From the NCBI GenBank assembly GCA_014728215.1, contig WJLZ01000200.1:18016-82015 (forward strand): DNA of 64,000 nt. The letters run 5' to 3'. Position numbers and translations under genes: made by a program. Origin of the DNA: Chitinivibrionales bacterium. Lineage in GTDB: Bacteria; Fibrobacterota; Chitinivibrionia; Chitinivibrionales; WJKA01. The notes beneath the pieces are model-generated. The model was not told the origin of the DNA and ran no database searches. It saw only the letters and a program-made list of their open reading frames with translations. Shown here piece after piece: positions 51,161 through 60,181 of this stretch (within the stretch, counting starts at the first letter, position 1; each line of letters opens with the position of its first letter).

Positions 51161-51856
51161 ATGGGGATGGTCCAGGACCTTTTCCGCGGCAGGTATGCAA
51201 AGGGAATCATACTGTCGCTCTTGCTGGTTGTCGTATATGCGGGGTGCTCGAAAACTGCGGGTGGCGGTGTGTTTGGCGGTATCTTAGGCGGCAGTCTGGG
51301 AGCGCTTATCGGTAAACGGACCGGCAACACCGCGGCAGGGGTCATTATCGGCTCGGCCATAGGTGGTGCGGCGGGCGCTGCGATCGGCAACTACATGGAC
51401 AAACAGGCCGCAGAACTCGAGGAAGATCTTGAAAACGCGAAAGTCGAACGGGTCGGCGAGGGTATTAAAATCACTTTCGACTCGGGCATTCTCTTTAAAT
51501 TCGATTCCAGTACATTGACGGCTGATGCCGGAGAGAATGTGAGAGAAATGGCAGATGTTTTAAAAAAGTATGACGATACCAATATCCTGGTTCAGGGTTA
51601 TACCGACTCGATTGGTACGAAAGAATACAATCAGGAGCTCAGTGAAGAGCGTGCGTTGTCGGTTGCAGAGAAGCTTATTGCGCTCGATGTTGATAACGAT
51701 CGTCTGAAAGTTGAAGGCTATGGGGAACAAATGCCGGTTGCCGATAATTCTACTCCAAGGGGTCGGGCCCAAAACCGCCGGGTTGAAATCGCTGTCTATG
51801 CCAATGAACGGCTTAAAGAGGCTGCTGCGAAAAACAAGGATCTGGAGACCATTTAG
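51161..51856 (+). CDS. OmpA-family lipoprotein with glycine-zipper region
   Basis: This 231-residue protein has a leader ending VVYAGC (lipobox, cysteine near residue 29), a glycine-rich region (GGGVFGGILGGSLGALIGKRTGN, AAGVIIGSAIGGAAGAAIGNYMD; about residues 33-80) typical of glycine-zipper/YMGG membrane-active proteins, and a C-terminal OmpA domain (FDSGILFKFDSSTLTADAGENV, VQGYTDSIGTKEYNQELSEERA, EGYGEQMPVADNSTPRGRAQNRRVEI) with the aspartate and arginine that bind diaminopimelate. Predicted role: lipid-anchored outer-membrane protein holding on to peptidoglycan, similar to YiaD. AAAGGAGG precedes the ATG. It begins a rightward set of envelope genes. Confidence 0.92.
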   Translation: MGMVQDLFRGRYAKGIILSLLLVVVYAGCSKTAGGGVFGGILGGSLGALIGKRTGNTAAGVIIGSAIGGAAGAAIGNYMDKQAAELEEDLENAKVERVGEGIKITFDSGILFKFDSSTLTADAGENVREMADVLKKYDDTNILVQGYTDSIGTKEYNQELSEERALSVAEKLIALDVDNDRLKVEGYGEQMPVADNSTPRGRAQNRRVEIAVYANERLKEAAAKNKDLETI

Positions 51857-51897
51857 GAGTAGTGGAGTAATCAGAGTATAAATGAAAGGAGAGGGAT

Positions 51898-52545
51898 ATG
51901 AAATTTCTATGGTTGATAATCCCGGTATTACTTGCAGGTCAGATTGAGGCACAATTTGATGAAAGTTCGATAGGCGGCAAGATCGGATTCAATCTCGGAC
52001 ACTTTACCGGTGAAGACTCTGATCTTGATAATACCGATACAAAGTTGCGGCCTGGTATTAACGTGGGTGCCTTTGCCAATATTGCATTGCATGAAATTTT
52101 TTCACTCCAGCCTGAAATTCAGTATACCCAGAAGGGGGAAACCGTTGAAGCGGGGAATGATTTAGTAAGCGGGAGCTGGAATATTCAGCTATCCTATCTG
52201 GAAATACCGTTGCTTGCAAAAGTTGCATTTCCGGTTGAAGCACGCACCCGGCCCTATGTTTACGCCGGTCCTTTTCTGGGAATCAACCTTCAGTCCGAAA
52301 CTGATGAGATCTATGAGGTCGGTCCTTTTAATTTTGATGCGGGGACCGATCTTGACGAAGACGTCAATCAGGTTGAATCCGGGGTTGTTACCGGTGTGGG
52401 TTTTTCTCATGATCTGGATAAATTTCTGATGTTTTTGGATTTCCGGTATACTATCGGATTAACCAAGACATTTGATGACGACATATTCGATGATGTGTTT
52501 ACCGGTACTCTGGCCGGTCAGCTTGGATTTGGATTCAAATTATAA
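51898..52545 (+). CDS. Outer-membrane beta-barrel protein, PorT-like
   Basis: This 215-residue protein has a signal peptide (MKFLWLIIPVLLAGQIEA) and then a run of alternating amphipathic strands with acidic loops: GGKIGFNLGHFTGED, PGINVGAFANIALHEIFSLQPEIQYTQKG, IQLSYLEIPLLAKVAFP, RPYVYAGPFLGINL, DFRYTIGLTKTF and a final GTLAGQLGFGFKL ending in a hydrophobic residue, as expected for an eight-stranded outer-membrane barrel. LEIPLLAKV and YAGPFLG are characteristic of the PorT/OMP_b-brl_2 family common in the Bacteroidetes-Fibrobacter group. GGAGAGG lies 4 nt before the ATG. It follows the OmpA lipoprotein by 41 nt and precedes a small lipoprotein. Confidence 0.87.
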   Translation: MKFLWLIIPVLLAGQIEAQFDESSIGGKIGFNLGHFTGEDSDLDNTDTKLRPGINVGAFANIALHEIFSLQPEIQYTQKGETVEAGNDLVSGSWNIQLSYLEIPLLAKVAFPVEARTRPYVYAGPFLGINLQSETDEIYEVGPFNFDAGTDLDEDVNQVESGVVTGVGFSHDLDKFLMFLDFRYTIGLTKTFDDDIFDDVFTGTLAGQLGFGFKL

Positions 52546-52590
52546 GAAATTATTCACAATTTATTATACTGTTTAAGGAAGGATTTTCTC

Positions 52591-52830
52591 ATGGGACTGA
52601 AAAAAATGATTATGCTTTTGCCGTTTGTTGCACTGCTTTCAATTAATGCCTGTGAAAAAGAGGGACCTGCCGAGAAAACCGGCAAAAAGGTGGATGAAAC
52701 GGTTGAGGAAGCCACCGGGCAAGAGAGTCCTGCCGAGGAGGCTGGTGAAGCGATGGGGGAAGCCGCTGAGGAAACCGGCGAAAAGGTAGAAGAAGCTGCA
52801 GAAAAAGCGGAGGAAAAAATAGAGAATTAA
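52591..52830 (+). CDS. Small acidic alanine/glutamate-rich lipoprotein
   Basis: This 79-residue protein has a leader ending SINAC, a lipobox with the cysteine near residue 21. The mature part is almost only E, A, G, K, T and V in repeated units (EEAGEAMGEAAEETGEKVEEAAEKAEEK), which would form a charged amphipathic helix. Such proteins occur in many diderms as small abundant stress-related or outer-membrane-associated lipoproteins, but no function is known for this one. AAGGA lies 9 nt before the ATG. It is last in the OmpA-barrel-lipoprotein set; a terminator follows after about 35 nt. Confidence 0.8.
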   Translation: MGLKKMIMLLPFVALLSINACEKEGPAEKTGKKVDETVEEATGQESPAEEAGEAMGEAAEETGEKVEEAAEKAEEKIEN

Positions 52831-52865
52831 TAAATAGAAGATTGCATTACCATTCTCCACGCGCT

Positions 52866-52903
52866 GCGCCTCTGTGTACGATGTATGCAGGGGCGCGTTT
52901 TTT
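52866..52903 (+). terminator. Rho-independent terminator of the envelope gene set
   Basis: A 9-bp GC-rich stem (52866-52874 with 52888-52896, one G-U pair, 13-nt loop) is followed by GTTTTTTT. It lies about 36 nt past the lipoprotein stop. Confidence 0.85.
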
Positions 52904-53005
52904 TGAGGAGGGAAAGGAAGAAGATTAAGAGCTATTGGAGACAAAAGACCTGTCCTGAGGTGCTATCGGAGAGAGACAACGATGCGAAAGGGAAATCTTG
53001 CCCCT

Positions 53006-55777
53006 TCATCTTCCCTTAGTCAACTCCACAGTTCCCCATCGATAGGGCGTGCGGGAGTTGCGGTTGTGGCTGCTGTTGCAGTAGAAGTGCTCGAGGGGTG
53101 AGTGTTCATTGTACAGCGAATAGTTGAATCCGATAATGGTTCCCTTCTCTGGTTTTGCAGGGCCGAGTATTTCGAAGGGGATATGAAATTCTATCGTATA
53201 TCCGCCGGGGCCGGATTTCCAGACTCCTTTCAGGTTGTCGTATTCATCGTCGCAAATATGGTCATAGGTCCAGAGTGCGCATTCTCCGTTTCCCTTTTCG
53301 GTAAGGGGCATGAAGGTGTAGCAAACGGCATAGGGGGTCAGCGACGTTGATCGGGCACAGTCTTTTTCCACATAGATTTCGATACGGTCGGAGAACCTTC
53401 TCCGATCGGGGTTCGCTGCAACAACCGTATCGGTTATCATTACCGCCCCGTAGATTCCCTTCTCGTTCCACACCAGTTTCAGCGCCCCGGAATCTTTTTC
53501 TGAATATGGTGCTTCAAGGGGCGCGATATCATTCCATTCGTCAAGAGCTCCGTCAAGAACAACAGAAGATTTGAAATAGCCGATTTTTGCAGGGTTTTCC
53601 GGAGAGCCAGAAGTTTTTTCGGGAAGTGTTTTTTCTGTTAGCGTATCGGAAAGCTCCTTTTCCTGCGGAGGCCATTCTTTCCAGGCTTTATAAAGAGCAG
53701 GACGGTTCACAGGTTGTACCGGCTGGAGAATAAAATGATTAGTACTGTCTCTGACTGCGCGGAGTGATGCAAAGGGACCGCCGAGGGGATCGGCAAAGCT
53801 GACAGTGTCATTCAGACGAGGGTCGACTACAAGATTCTGAAAGGGGCCGGGCAGCGGGGTCTGGGCCGGAAGTAAATTTCCATAAAAATCCCTGTCGACC
53901 TCCTCGACCGGAGGGCATTCAATCGATTTTACCGATTTATCGATGCAGAATGAAAGGGTGTTTGCATGTTCGGACAAGGCCGTGCGGAGAACGGTCGGAT
54001 AAACACTGTGCTTATCATTGCCCGTTGCAATATGCCATTCACCAATAGACAGAGAGGGCATTGCTTTCAACCGTTTAAGCGAAGGACGGTTTTCATCGGG
54101 GATTTGTGCAGAATCCAACGCTGCCTTGAGCGCCCCGACAACCGAATCTTTGGTAATCCTTCCTTTATTGATATTAACTAAAAACAGCGGTTTGCCCAGG
54201 GGTACACCGTAGGTGTCGGATGTATATATCTCATAGGGACCGGCGATAAGATTATAATCGGAAAAGTTATTGTTCGACCGGTCAGAAACCGCGGGCAAGC
54301 TGATTGCGCCACGATGGTTACCGATGATCATATTATTGTTCACCTGCCACCGTGAAGCCGACACCGGATTATCCCCCCGTCCCCGGTCGGTTCCCACATG
54401 GGCCCAGATACCAAAATTGGCGTTGAAATAGACCAGGTTGTGGGCGATAGTAACAATCGATGCATCGTGGCTGTAGATACCGTCACCGGCCATTCCTGCA
54501 CCGGCTTTGGTGTATGCAATAATATTGTTGTCAACAAGTATCGGTCCGGTCCCGAGTTCGATAAAAATGCCTGCGCCGGTATTACCCAGCACAACATTCC
54601 GGGTGATGCGGCAATTTTTCCACCGGTTGTCTACCCAGATTCCCGAAACACCATTATTACATATATAGTTTGCCTCAATATGGCCGTCATCGAATCCATG
54701 GAATTTCATCCCCGATGCCTCGGTGCCGTACATACCACAGTTATTATTATTCACAATGGTATTGTCGACAATGATACAACCTTTTGCTTTAAAACCAACA
54801 ATACCTCCCGCCCCATTTTCTTCAATGATATTATTCCGTATGATATGATATCCGACCATTCCGGGCCGTGGCTGATTGAGATAATCGGCATCGCTGTCCC
54901 CCTCTTCTCCGCAATCGAGCCCCATGGTCCGGGCATAACGGATCGTATTGTTTTCGATTATCCAATGATAACCGCTCCGGCATCCGAGGGCACCAGCCTG
55001 GGGCGGACTGGTGGGATTCCAGAATCCCCGGGGGTACTGATTGGCACAGTGCTCAATGATAAAACCCTTCACAACAATATACCCCAGTCCTCGCTTGAAT
55101 GGCGCAAAGACTCTTTCTCTCACTGTTAATTCAACCAGACAGTTGGCGACCTGTTTTGCTGAAGTGGTGAAATGCACAAGCATGGCATTTCCACTGTCAA
55201 CGACCATCCATGACCCGGCAACAGTTTCCAGCTTCTTTGGGGAATCTACCTGTAAATATTTTCTGTGGTCAACAAAGAGCTGCCCCAATGTCAGCCGTCG
55301 CTCGCCGATTGAAAGCAATTCCTTATAGGGATTAAAGGTGCGAGATCCGTGTATTGTGGGCAGGGGCGGAAAAAGTGCGGTATCGATCGATGCCTGGTAT
55401 ATGTTTGCACCGGCACCGGTCTTTTCCCACGACGGTTTCCAAACCTCGGAACCCTTGATAAAAACCTTATTTTGGGGAGCAGCCATATAAACAACCGGTT
55501 TTTCCGGGTGACCGCCATAGGCCGGGGCAACACGCTCCCTGTAGATACCACTGCAAACAAACACTGTATCCCCCGCCTCTGCTGATTCTGCGGCCCGGGA
55601 AATAGTTTTAAAAGGCTTTTCTGATGTTCCTGTATTTTTATCGGAAGCTTTCCGGTGATTCTGGTCGACAACGTAGACACGGCCGGAAATGTTCTGAATG
55701 CAAAAAAGCACCAGGAAAAAGATAAAGAGGGTTTTATTTGCATGATGCTGAACAGGCTTGCAGATTGAAAGGTCCAT
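53006..55777 (-). CDS. Secreted right-handed beta-helix protein with C-terminal CBM9-like domain
   Basis: This 923-residue protein has a signal peptide (hydrophobic core TLFIFFLVLFCIQNISG near residues 16-32), a start typical of secreted parallel beta-helix proteins (DKNTGTSEKPFKTISRAAESAEAGDTVFVCSGIYRERV, the DUF1565/right-handed helix pattern), then many short N-rich coils (IIRNNIIEENGAGGIVG, IVDNTIVNNNNCGMYG, ITRNVVLGNTGAGIFI) to about residue 520. After a proline/threonine linker, residues about 735-920 (VLDGALDEWNDIAPLEAPYSEKDSGALKLVWNEKGIYGAVMITD, FSDRIEIYVEKD, YTIEFHIPFEIL) match a CBM9/DOMON-like carbohydrate-binding domain. It probably binds or degrades a polysaccharide; catalytic residues were not identified. 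GAGGA lies 5 nt before the ATG. Confidence 0.82.
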   Translation of the reverse strand: MDLSICKPVQHHANKTLFIFFLVLFCIQNISGRVYVVDQNHRKASDKNTGTSEKPFKTISRAAESAEAGDTVFVCSGIYRERVAPAYGGHPEKPVVYMAAPQNKVFIKGSEVWKPSWEKTGAGANIYQASIDTALFPPLPTIHGSRTFNPYKELLSIGERRLTLGQLFVDHRKYLQVDSPKKLETVAGSWMVVDSGNAMLVHFTTSAKQVANCLVELTVRERVFAPFKRGLGYIVVKGFIIEHCANQYPRGFWNPTSPPQAGALGCRSGYHWIIENNTIRYARTMGLDCGEEGDSDADYLNQPRPGMVGYHIIRNNIIEENGAGGIVGFKAKGCIIVDNTIVNNNNCGMYGTEASGMKFHGFDDGHIEANYICNNGVSGIWVDNRWKNCRITRNVVLGNTGAGIFIELGTGPILVDNNIIAYTKAGAGMAGDGIYSHDASIVTIAHNLVYFNANFGIWAHVGTDRGRGDNPVSASRWQVNNNMIIGNHRGAISLPAVSDRSNNNFSDYNLIAGPYEIYTSDTYGVPLGKPLFLVNINKGRITKDSVVGALKAALDSAQIPDENRPSLKRLKAMPSLSIGEWHIATGNDKHSVYPTVLRTALSEHANTLSFCIDKSVKSIECPPVEEVDRDFYGNLLPAQTPLPGPFQNLVVDPRLNDTVSFADPLGGPFASLRAVRDSTNHFILQPVQPVNRPALYKAWKEWPPQEKELSDTLTEKTLPEKTSGSPENPAKIGYFKSSVVLDGALDEWNDIAPLEAPYSEKDSGALKLVWNEKGIYGAVMITDTVVAANPDRRRFSDRIEIYVEKDCARSTSLTPYAVCYTFMPLTEKGNGECALWTYDHICDDEYDNLKGVWKSGPGGYTIEFHIPFEILGPAKPEKGTIIGFNYSLYNEHSPLEHFYCNSSHNRNSRTPYRWGTVELTKGR

Positions 55778-56110
55778 AGAATCCTCTGAGATGAAAAAAA
55801 TGAAAATTTCAATATACTAGATTTCCGCGGTAAGATGAGGTAAGGGACGAATGCACGAAGTTAGGAGAACACGATGGAAGAAAGCTATATCATATTATGG
55901 GGAAATTGCGAATATCTGCTGAATCAGCGTTAGGGGGGTCAGTATTATTTCGGATTTCGGATGTATATTGCCCCCAGCTCAGCCTCCTTCTCGTGGGGTT
56001 GAGAAGGAGGTGAGCGTGGTAGAAAGGAGATGGGGGTGTTCAGCAAAAAGGCTCATTTTAATTATATCGTTAATAAATACGTTGTCAATACTTTTTTATT
56101 GTCATTGTAA
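55778..56110. other. Gap with a long hairpin
   Basis: 333 nt without a gene. The notable element is the hairpin at 55978-56014. The rest is AT-rich near 56060-56110. No promoter for the leftward beta-helix gene could be fixed. Confidence 0.35.
55978..56014. repeat. Inverted repeat, 14-bp stem
   Basis: CCTCCTTCTC (55983-55992) pairs with 56001-56010 across an 8-nt loop, and four further pairs extend the stem past one bulged base. There is no T run on either side, so it is not an ordinary terminator, although it lies about 100 nt past the sulfatase stop. Confidence 0.6.
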
Positions 56111-57580
56111 TTATACTTTGTCGCCGACTCCTACTTTCCATTCTTTTATCCGCTGTTTGAGATCGTCTTTGATGCCTCCAAAATCCCGATCTGCCGCCAG
56201 GTTTCGTGTTTCGAGGGGATCATCATTGAGATTATAGAGTTCATCTTCATCAATGCTGCTCCAGCAATATTTCCAGCCGTCGGGGTTGATAATAGTTCTG
56301 ACAGGATCCCGCATGGCAGATTCGATTTTTTCCTTTGAATATGATTCATTCATCCATTGAGGAATGGAGACTTCTCCGATTTTGTCTCCCAAACCGTTAT
56401 TCGCGCCGTTCCATTCGACAAAGACATCTTCCCGGTGAATATCCCGGCGGCCGTCAAGCAACGGACAAAGGCTTTTTCCCTGCAGATGAGAATGAACCGG
56501 TTGTCCCATGAGATCGAGCAGCGTAGGAACAATATCGATCTGACTCACCGGTCCCCTCACCCGCCGTCCATTATGTTGTCCTGGAATACCGATCATCAAG
56601 GGAACCCGAATCGCTTCCTCGAACATGACATACTTTCCGACCAGCCGCCGGCTCCCCATCATATCGCCATGATCGGAAGTAAAGACCACGATCGTGTTGT
56701 CCCAGAGATCGTGCTGATCCATTGTTGAAAGAATCGTTCCGATATGGGTATCGATCAAGCTGCAAAGTCCCCAGTAGTTCGCGATCATTTTGCGCCAGTC
56801 ATCAGGCGTTTGCAGCGGAAGGCCCGAATGACCGTAGCGTAAATAATGCTCCTGGAGCAGCCTGGTTTTAAGCGGCTGGTTTTCCGCAGGGGGACAATCG
56901 AAATTCGGTGGCAATGGTATGGATGCTGGATCGTACTGATTGTCCCGGGGGCCGAAAAAGGGCATATGGGGTTCGAAAAAATTAACATAGAGCACAAAGG
57001 GATGATCGCTGTTTTGACGGATAAAGGATGACGCTTCCTGTGCAAGGTAGGCCGGTTTTCCGAATTGTTCGGGCATTCGTGCAGCTTCGGGCCTGCTGAA
57101 CCGGGAACCGTCTGTGGGAGTAAAACCGTTTTGCAGTAGAAAATCATGATAACTTGAATGACTGTTTTTATCCCGTCCTTTGCTGAAATAATGGGAATAA
57201 TGGTCTTCAATGCTCCGCCACTGCTCAAAGCCATGCTGCGCAAAGATTTCATCACCAAGATGCCATTTACCGAAATGGGCAGTAGCATAATCACCACGCT
57301 CTATCATCTCCGGAAGACAGGGGATATCCTCAGACAGGGGAATGTTGTTTTCGGTGCATCCGTTTTTATGGGGATACAAGCCGGTCAGCAGGGAGGAGCG
57401 TGACGGCGTACATACCGGCTGGGTGACATAGGCCCGGTCAAATACCGTACATCGCTGCGCCAACCGATTGAGGTTGGGCATGTGGATGGCGGTATTTCCA
57501 TAGGCGGCCAATGTATTATACGCCTGTTCATCGGTATAAATAAAAAGAAGATTAGGGTATTTGGCAGGAGTTCGGGCCAT
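56111..57580 (-). CDS. Sulfatase (alkaline phosphatase superfamily, formylglycine type)
   Basis: This 489-residue protein hydrolyses sulfate esters. The N-terminal PNLLFIYTDEQ gives metal ligands, and PVCTPSRSSLLTG near residues 55-67 is the C-x-P-S-R signature whose Cys57 must be converted to formylglycine. GKWHLG near 105, TIVVFTSDHGDMMGSRRLVGK near 300 supply further metal and sulfate-binding residues. There is no signal peptide, so it is predicted cytoplasmic, acting on imported sulfated oligosaccharides or small sulfate esters. A maturation enzyme is not encoded in the window. AAGGA lies 8 nt before the ATG. It diverges from the dehydrogenase fragment, 240 nt away. Confidence 0.93.
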   Translation of the reverse strand: MARTPAKYPNLLFIYTDEQAYNTLAAYGNTAIHMPNLNRLAQRCTVFDRAYVTQPVCTPSRSSLLTGLYPHKNGCTENNIPLSEDIPCLPEMIERGDYATAHFGKWHLGDEIFAQHGFEQWRSIEDHYSHYFSKGRDKNSHSSYHDFLLQNGFTPTDGSRFSRPEAARMPEQFGKPAYLAQEASSFIRQNSDHPFVLYVNFFEPHMPFFGPRDNQYDPASIPLPPNFDCPPAENQPLKTRLLQEHYLRYGHSGLPLQTPDDWRKMIANYWGLCSLIDTHIGTILSTMDQHDLWDNTIVVFTSDHGDMMGSRRLVGKYVMFEEAIRVPLMIGIPGQHNGRRVRGPVSQIDIVPTLLDLMGQPVHSHLQGKSLCPLLDGRRDIHREDVFVEWNGANNGLGDKIGEVSIPQWMNESYSKEKIESAMRDPVRTIINPDGWKYCWSSIDEDELYNLNDDPLETRNLAADRDFGGIKDDLKQRIKEWKVGVGDKV

Positions 57581-57820
57581 AGTGGTTCCTTCTGTTTTTC
57601 TTTTATAAATTCGGCTTGATGCTCAAAAAATACTAAACTGGGATAAAATCTTCAATTAGGGAATAGCAATGAGTATTTTAAATATTTAGTATCGGGAGAA
57701 TAAAGAATCTAATTATTCTCGTTCATCTGCTCGTTCATGTCCCTCGGTTCTCTTTTTGAGAACGAGACAGACTAGAGACAAAGACCAAAGTAAAGAATGT
57801 CGAACTGAGGAGGATTCATT

Positions 57821-58156
57821 ATGAAAGCGCTCTGGGTATACTTTCCGGAAAAAGGAAAGGCTGAGTTACACGAAGTTAATGTTCCTGACCCCCGTGCGGA
57901 TGAGATCCAGGTCAAATGCCTTGCCAACGGCATATGCATGGGCGAAGTCTCTTTGTTCAGGGATATAGAGTCGAGGCAATTTCCTCTCCCCCGTTATGTC
58001 GGTCATGAGGGTATCGGCGTAGTCACCAAATGCGGCAACGAAGTAGAGGATATAAAGGAAGGCGATTATGTTGTATGCCGTGAGTGGGTGACATTATACA
58101 ATAATAAAGCTTCAACCACCGTAAAATTTTCACAGCCCCGAAAGATCCATCTCTGA
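57821..58156 (+). pseudogene. Medium-chain (zinc-type) dehydrogenase, N-terminal half, frameshifted
   Basis: This 111-residue frame carries the GroES-like N-terminal domain of a medium-chain dehydrogenase: MKALWVYFPEKGKAELHEV, LANGICMGEVSLFRD and YVGHEGIGVVTKCGNEVEDIKEGDYVVCREWV. It ends at a stop just where the family continues; the next frame starts in the overlapping TGATG and supplies the Rossmann half. The two halves together (111 plus 205 residues) make a normal-length enzyme with no missing segment, so the break is a single-base shift near 58154. It may be an error, a recent mutation or a split gene kept by coupling. GAGGAGG-like sequence lies upstream of the ATG. The usual GICGTD zinc motif is altered to GICMGE. 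Confidence 0.75.
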
Positions 58157-58773
58157 TGATCGCGGAGCCGGTCGACTGCATAGTGGGTGCGATCCGCTCC
58201 TATGAAATCATGCCGGGCGACCGGGTTTTACTGATGGGTGCAGGATACATGGGATTGCTCAATGTCCAGGGACTGGCTGCTTGTCCGCTGGCAGAACTCG
58301 TTGTTACCGATATCAAGCAGGAGAACCTGGAACGGGCAAAAGCGTTCGGGGCGAGTAAGATTATCAATACCGGCACTGCGGAGGGTCTCACCGAATTGGA
58401 GCAGTACAAAAGCGATCCTTTCGATCTTGTCATTGAAGCCGCCGGGGTGGAACAAACCCTTCAGTCGGCAGGTTCTTTTATCCGCACCGGCGGCAGACTG
58501 GCGCTTTTTGCATGGCACCATGCCCCCCGATCGGTCGATTTCGGGGAATGGCATATCGGCGGCTATAAGGTGCTCAACTCCTCCCCCATGATTTCGACCG
58601 ACCTTGCGGTCTCGACCATGGAACGGGCCGTACGCCTGATGGAAAAGGGGACTTTCGACCAGAGTAACCTGATAACCCACCGTCACCCATTATCAAAGGT
58701 CCAGGAAGCCATGGAGATTGCGAGCGAACGACCGGAGGGATATCTTAAGGGTGTGCTGGAGTTTGAGGAGTAG
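58156..58773 (+). pseudogene. Medium-chain dehydrogenase, C-terminal (Rossmann) half, frameshifted
   Basis: This 205-residue frame starts MIAEPVDCIVGAIRSYEIMPGDRVLLMGAGYMGLLNVQGL, the linker and NAD(P)-binding GAGYMG of medium-chain dehydrogenases, followed by VTDIKQENLERAKAFGASKIINTG and DLVIEAAGVEQTL. In intact relatives AEPxxC is internal, which shows the true protein begins in the previous frame. Its ATG overlaps the previous stop (TGATG), so the two halves could be made as separate polypeptides by translational coupling. Likely substrate: a sugar or polyol, judged by the sulfatase on one side and the Gfo/Idh/MocA oxidoreductase on the other. Confidence 0.75.
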
Positions 58774-58943
58774 GAAAGAAATTGAGGAGAAGATAAAGAA
58801 AAATAGGAAACCAGGACAGTGACAACGAGATGAGAGTTGAGGCTGCGGTTAAGAGAAAGAAACAAAAGATAACGAGATTGAGCGATGGTCGGCGAGAGTT
58901 TGAAAAAGCGTTACCCTGACCTTTGTTCCCAAAGGGAGTTTTT

Positions 58944-59975
58944 ATGCGAGTAATACAAGTTGGCGCCGGAGTCCATGGATTACGATGGACCCGATGGCTG
59001 AGTGATTATCCGAAGACGGAGATTGTTGGTATTGTTGATGTGCATGACAAGGCGCTGAAGGAGGCCTGTAAAATTGCTCAATGCGATCCGGATATCTGTT
59101 TCTCCACACTCGATGAAGCAATCAAGAATACCAATGCAGAGATGCTTGTTTGCGTGACGCCGCCCGAGTTTCATAAAGAGACAATTATCAAAGCTCTGAA
59201 AGCCGACCTTCATGTAATCAGCGAGAAGCCCATGGCCGACACGTTTGCATCATGCAAAGCTATTGTCAAAGCGGTCGGCAAAACCAGAAAACGGTGCGTG
59301 ATCAGCCAGAATTTCAGATACCGTCCACCCATGTATACGATTGCCGAACTTAGTCAAAAAGGAAAAATCGGCGAAATCGGACAGGTCAAGGTGGACTTTT
59401 ACCTGGGATTCGATTTCGGCGGAGGGTTCCGTCACGAGATGGACTACCCGGTCATTGTCGATATGGCAATACATCATTTCGATTACATGCGCTATATCAC
59501 CGGACTCGAACCTGTTTCGGTCCAGGGTGTTGCCTGGAATCCAAAATGGTCGAATTACAAAGGCGACTGTTCGAGTTCGCTCATTTTCGAGATGAGTAAC
59601 GGCGCACACATCCTCTACAATACGAGCTGGGGGGCAAAGGGTCAGTTTTCAGACTGGAACGGCAACTGGCAGATCGAAGGTGAAAAAGGTACAATCACCT
59701 ATGAAAAAGGAAACATCCGATTCTATTCTTCCCCCCGACTTTATACAGTCAAAAATGAACAGGAGATATCTCCTAAAAACATGACCCGTGAAGAACAGAT
59801 GTTTATTTTGGATAATTTTGTCCGTGCAGCCACCTACGGTATCGTACCGGAATGCGAAGTACTCGATAATATCAAGAGTATGGCCATGGTTTTTGCGGCT
59901 TTGAAAGCCGTGAAGACAGGGAAGAAAGTACCGGTGATCGATAAAGCCTTTACGGAACTCCTTTTGAACATTTGA
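58944..59975 (+). CDS. Gfo/Idh/MocA-family NAD(P)-dependent oxidoreductase
   Basis: The frame opens at a TTG, but the ATG at 58944 (MRVIQVGAGVHGLRW) follows GGGAG by 6 nt and begins exactly with the Rossmann motif, giving 343 residues. MLVCVTPPEFHKETIIKAL and HVISEKPMADTFASCKAIV supply the EKP catalytic/cofactor motif near residue 92, and VDMAIHHFDYMRYITG near 178 is the active-site HxxD-type motif. Such enzymes oxidise or epimerise sugars, inositols or amino sugars. With the sulfatase and split dehydrogenase it probably forms part of a sugar-degradation module. It follows the dehydrogenase by a 170-nt purine-rich spacer. Confidence 0.93.
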   Translation: MRVIQVGAGVHGLRWTRWLSDYPKTEIVGIVDVHDKALKEACKIAQCDPDICFSTLDEAIKNTNAEMLVCVTPPEFHKETIIKALKADLHVISEKPMADTFASCKAIVKAVGKTRKRCVISQNFRYRPPMYTIAELSQKGKIGEIGQVKVDFYLGFDFGGGFRHEMDYPVIVDMAIHHFDYMRYITGLEPVSVQGVAWNPKWSNYKGDCSSSLIFEMSNGAHILYNTSWGAKGQFSDWNGNWQIEGEKGTITYEKGNIRFYSSPRLYTVKNEQEISPKNMTREEQMFILDNFVRAATYGIVPECEVLDNIKSMAMVFAALKAVKTGKKVPVIDKAFTELLLNI

Positions 59976-60181
59976 AGAACACCGAGAAAATGGAATGTTT
60001 TTTTTGAGTAAGGTATGGTAGAGCGAGAAGCGGCAATCCATTCGGTGGCGTCGGATATCGCGAGGGCTTTATCGAAAAGGGCTCTGGCAATATTCCTGAT
60101 CAAATGGCTGCCCCCATCGCAAAAATATCGCACTCTATCGACAGCTGGCCAATGTAAAAACTGTATTCAGGTCTGAACAGG

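Noticed and set aside
59834..60133. 99-codon reverse frame spanning the spacer after the Gfo/Idh/MocA gene
   Set aside because: Half of it is antisense to the oxidoreductase and no start signal is visible; the spacer part could not be tied to any known element.
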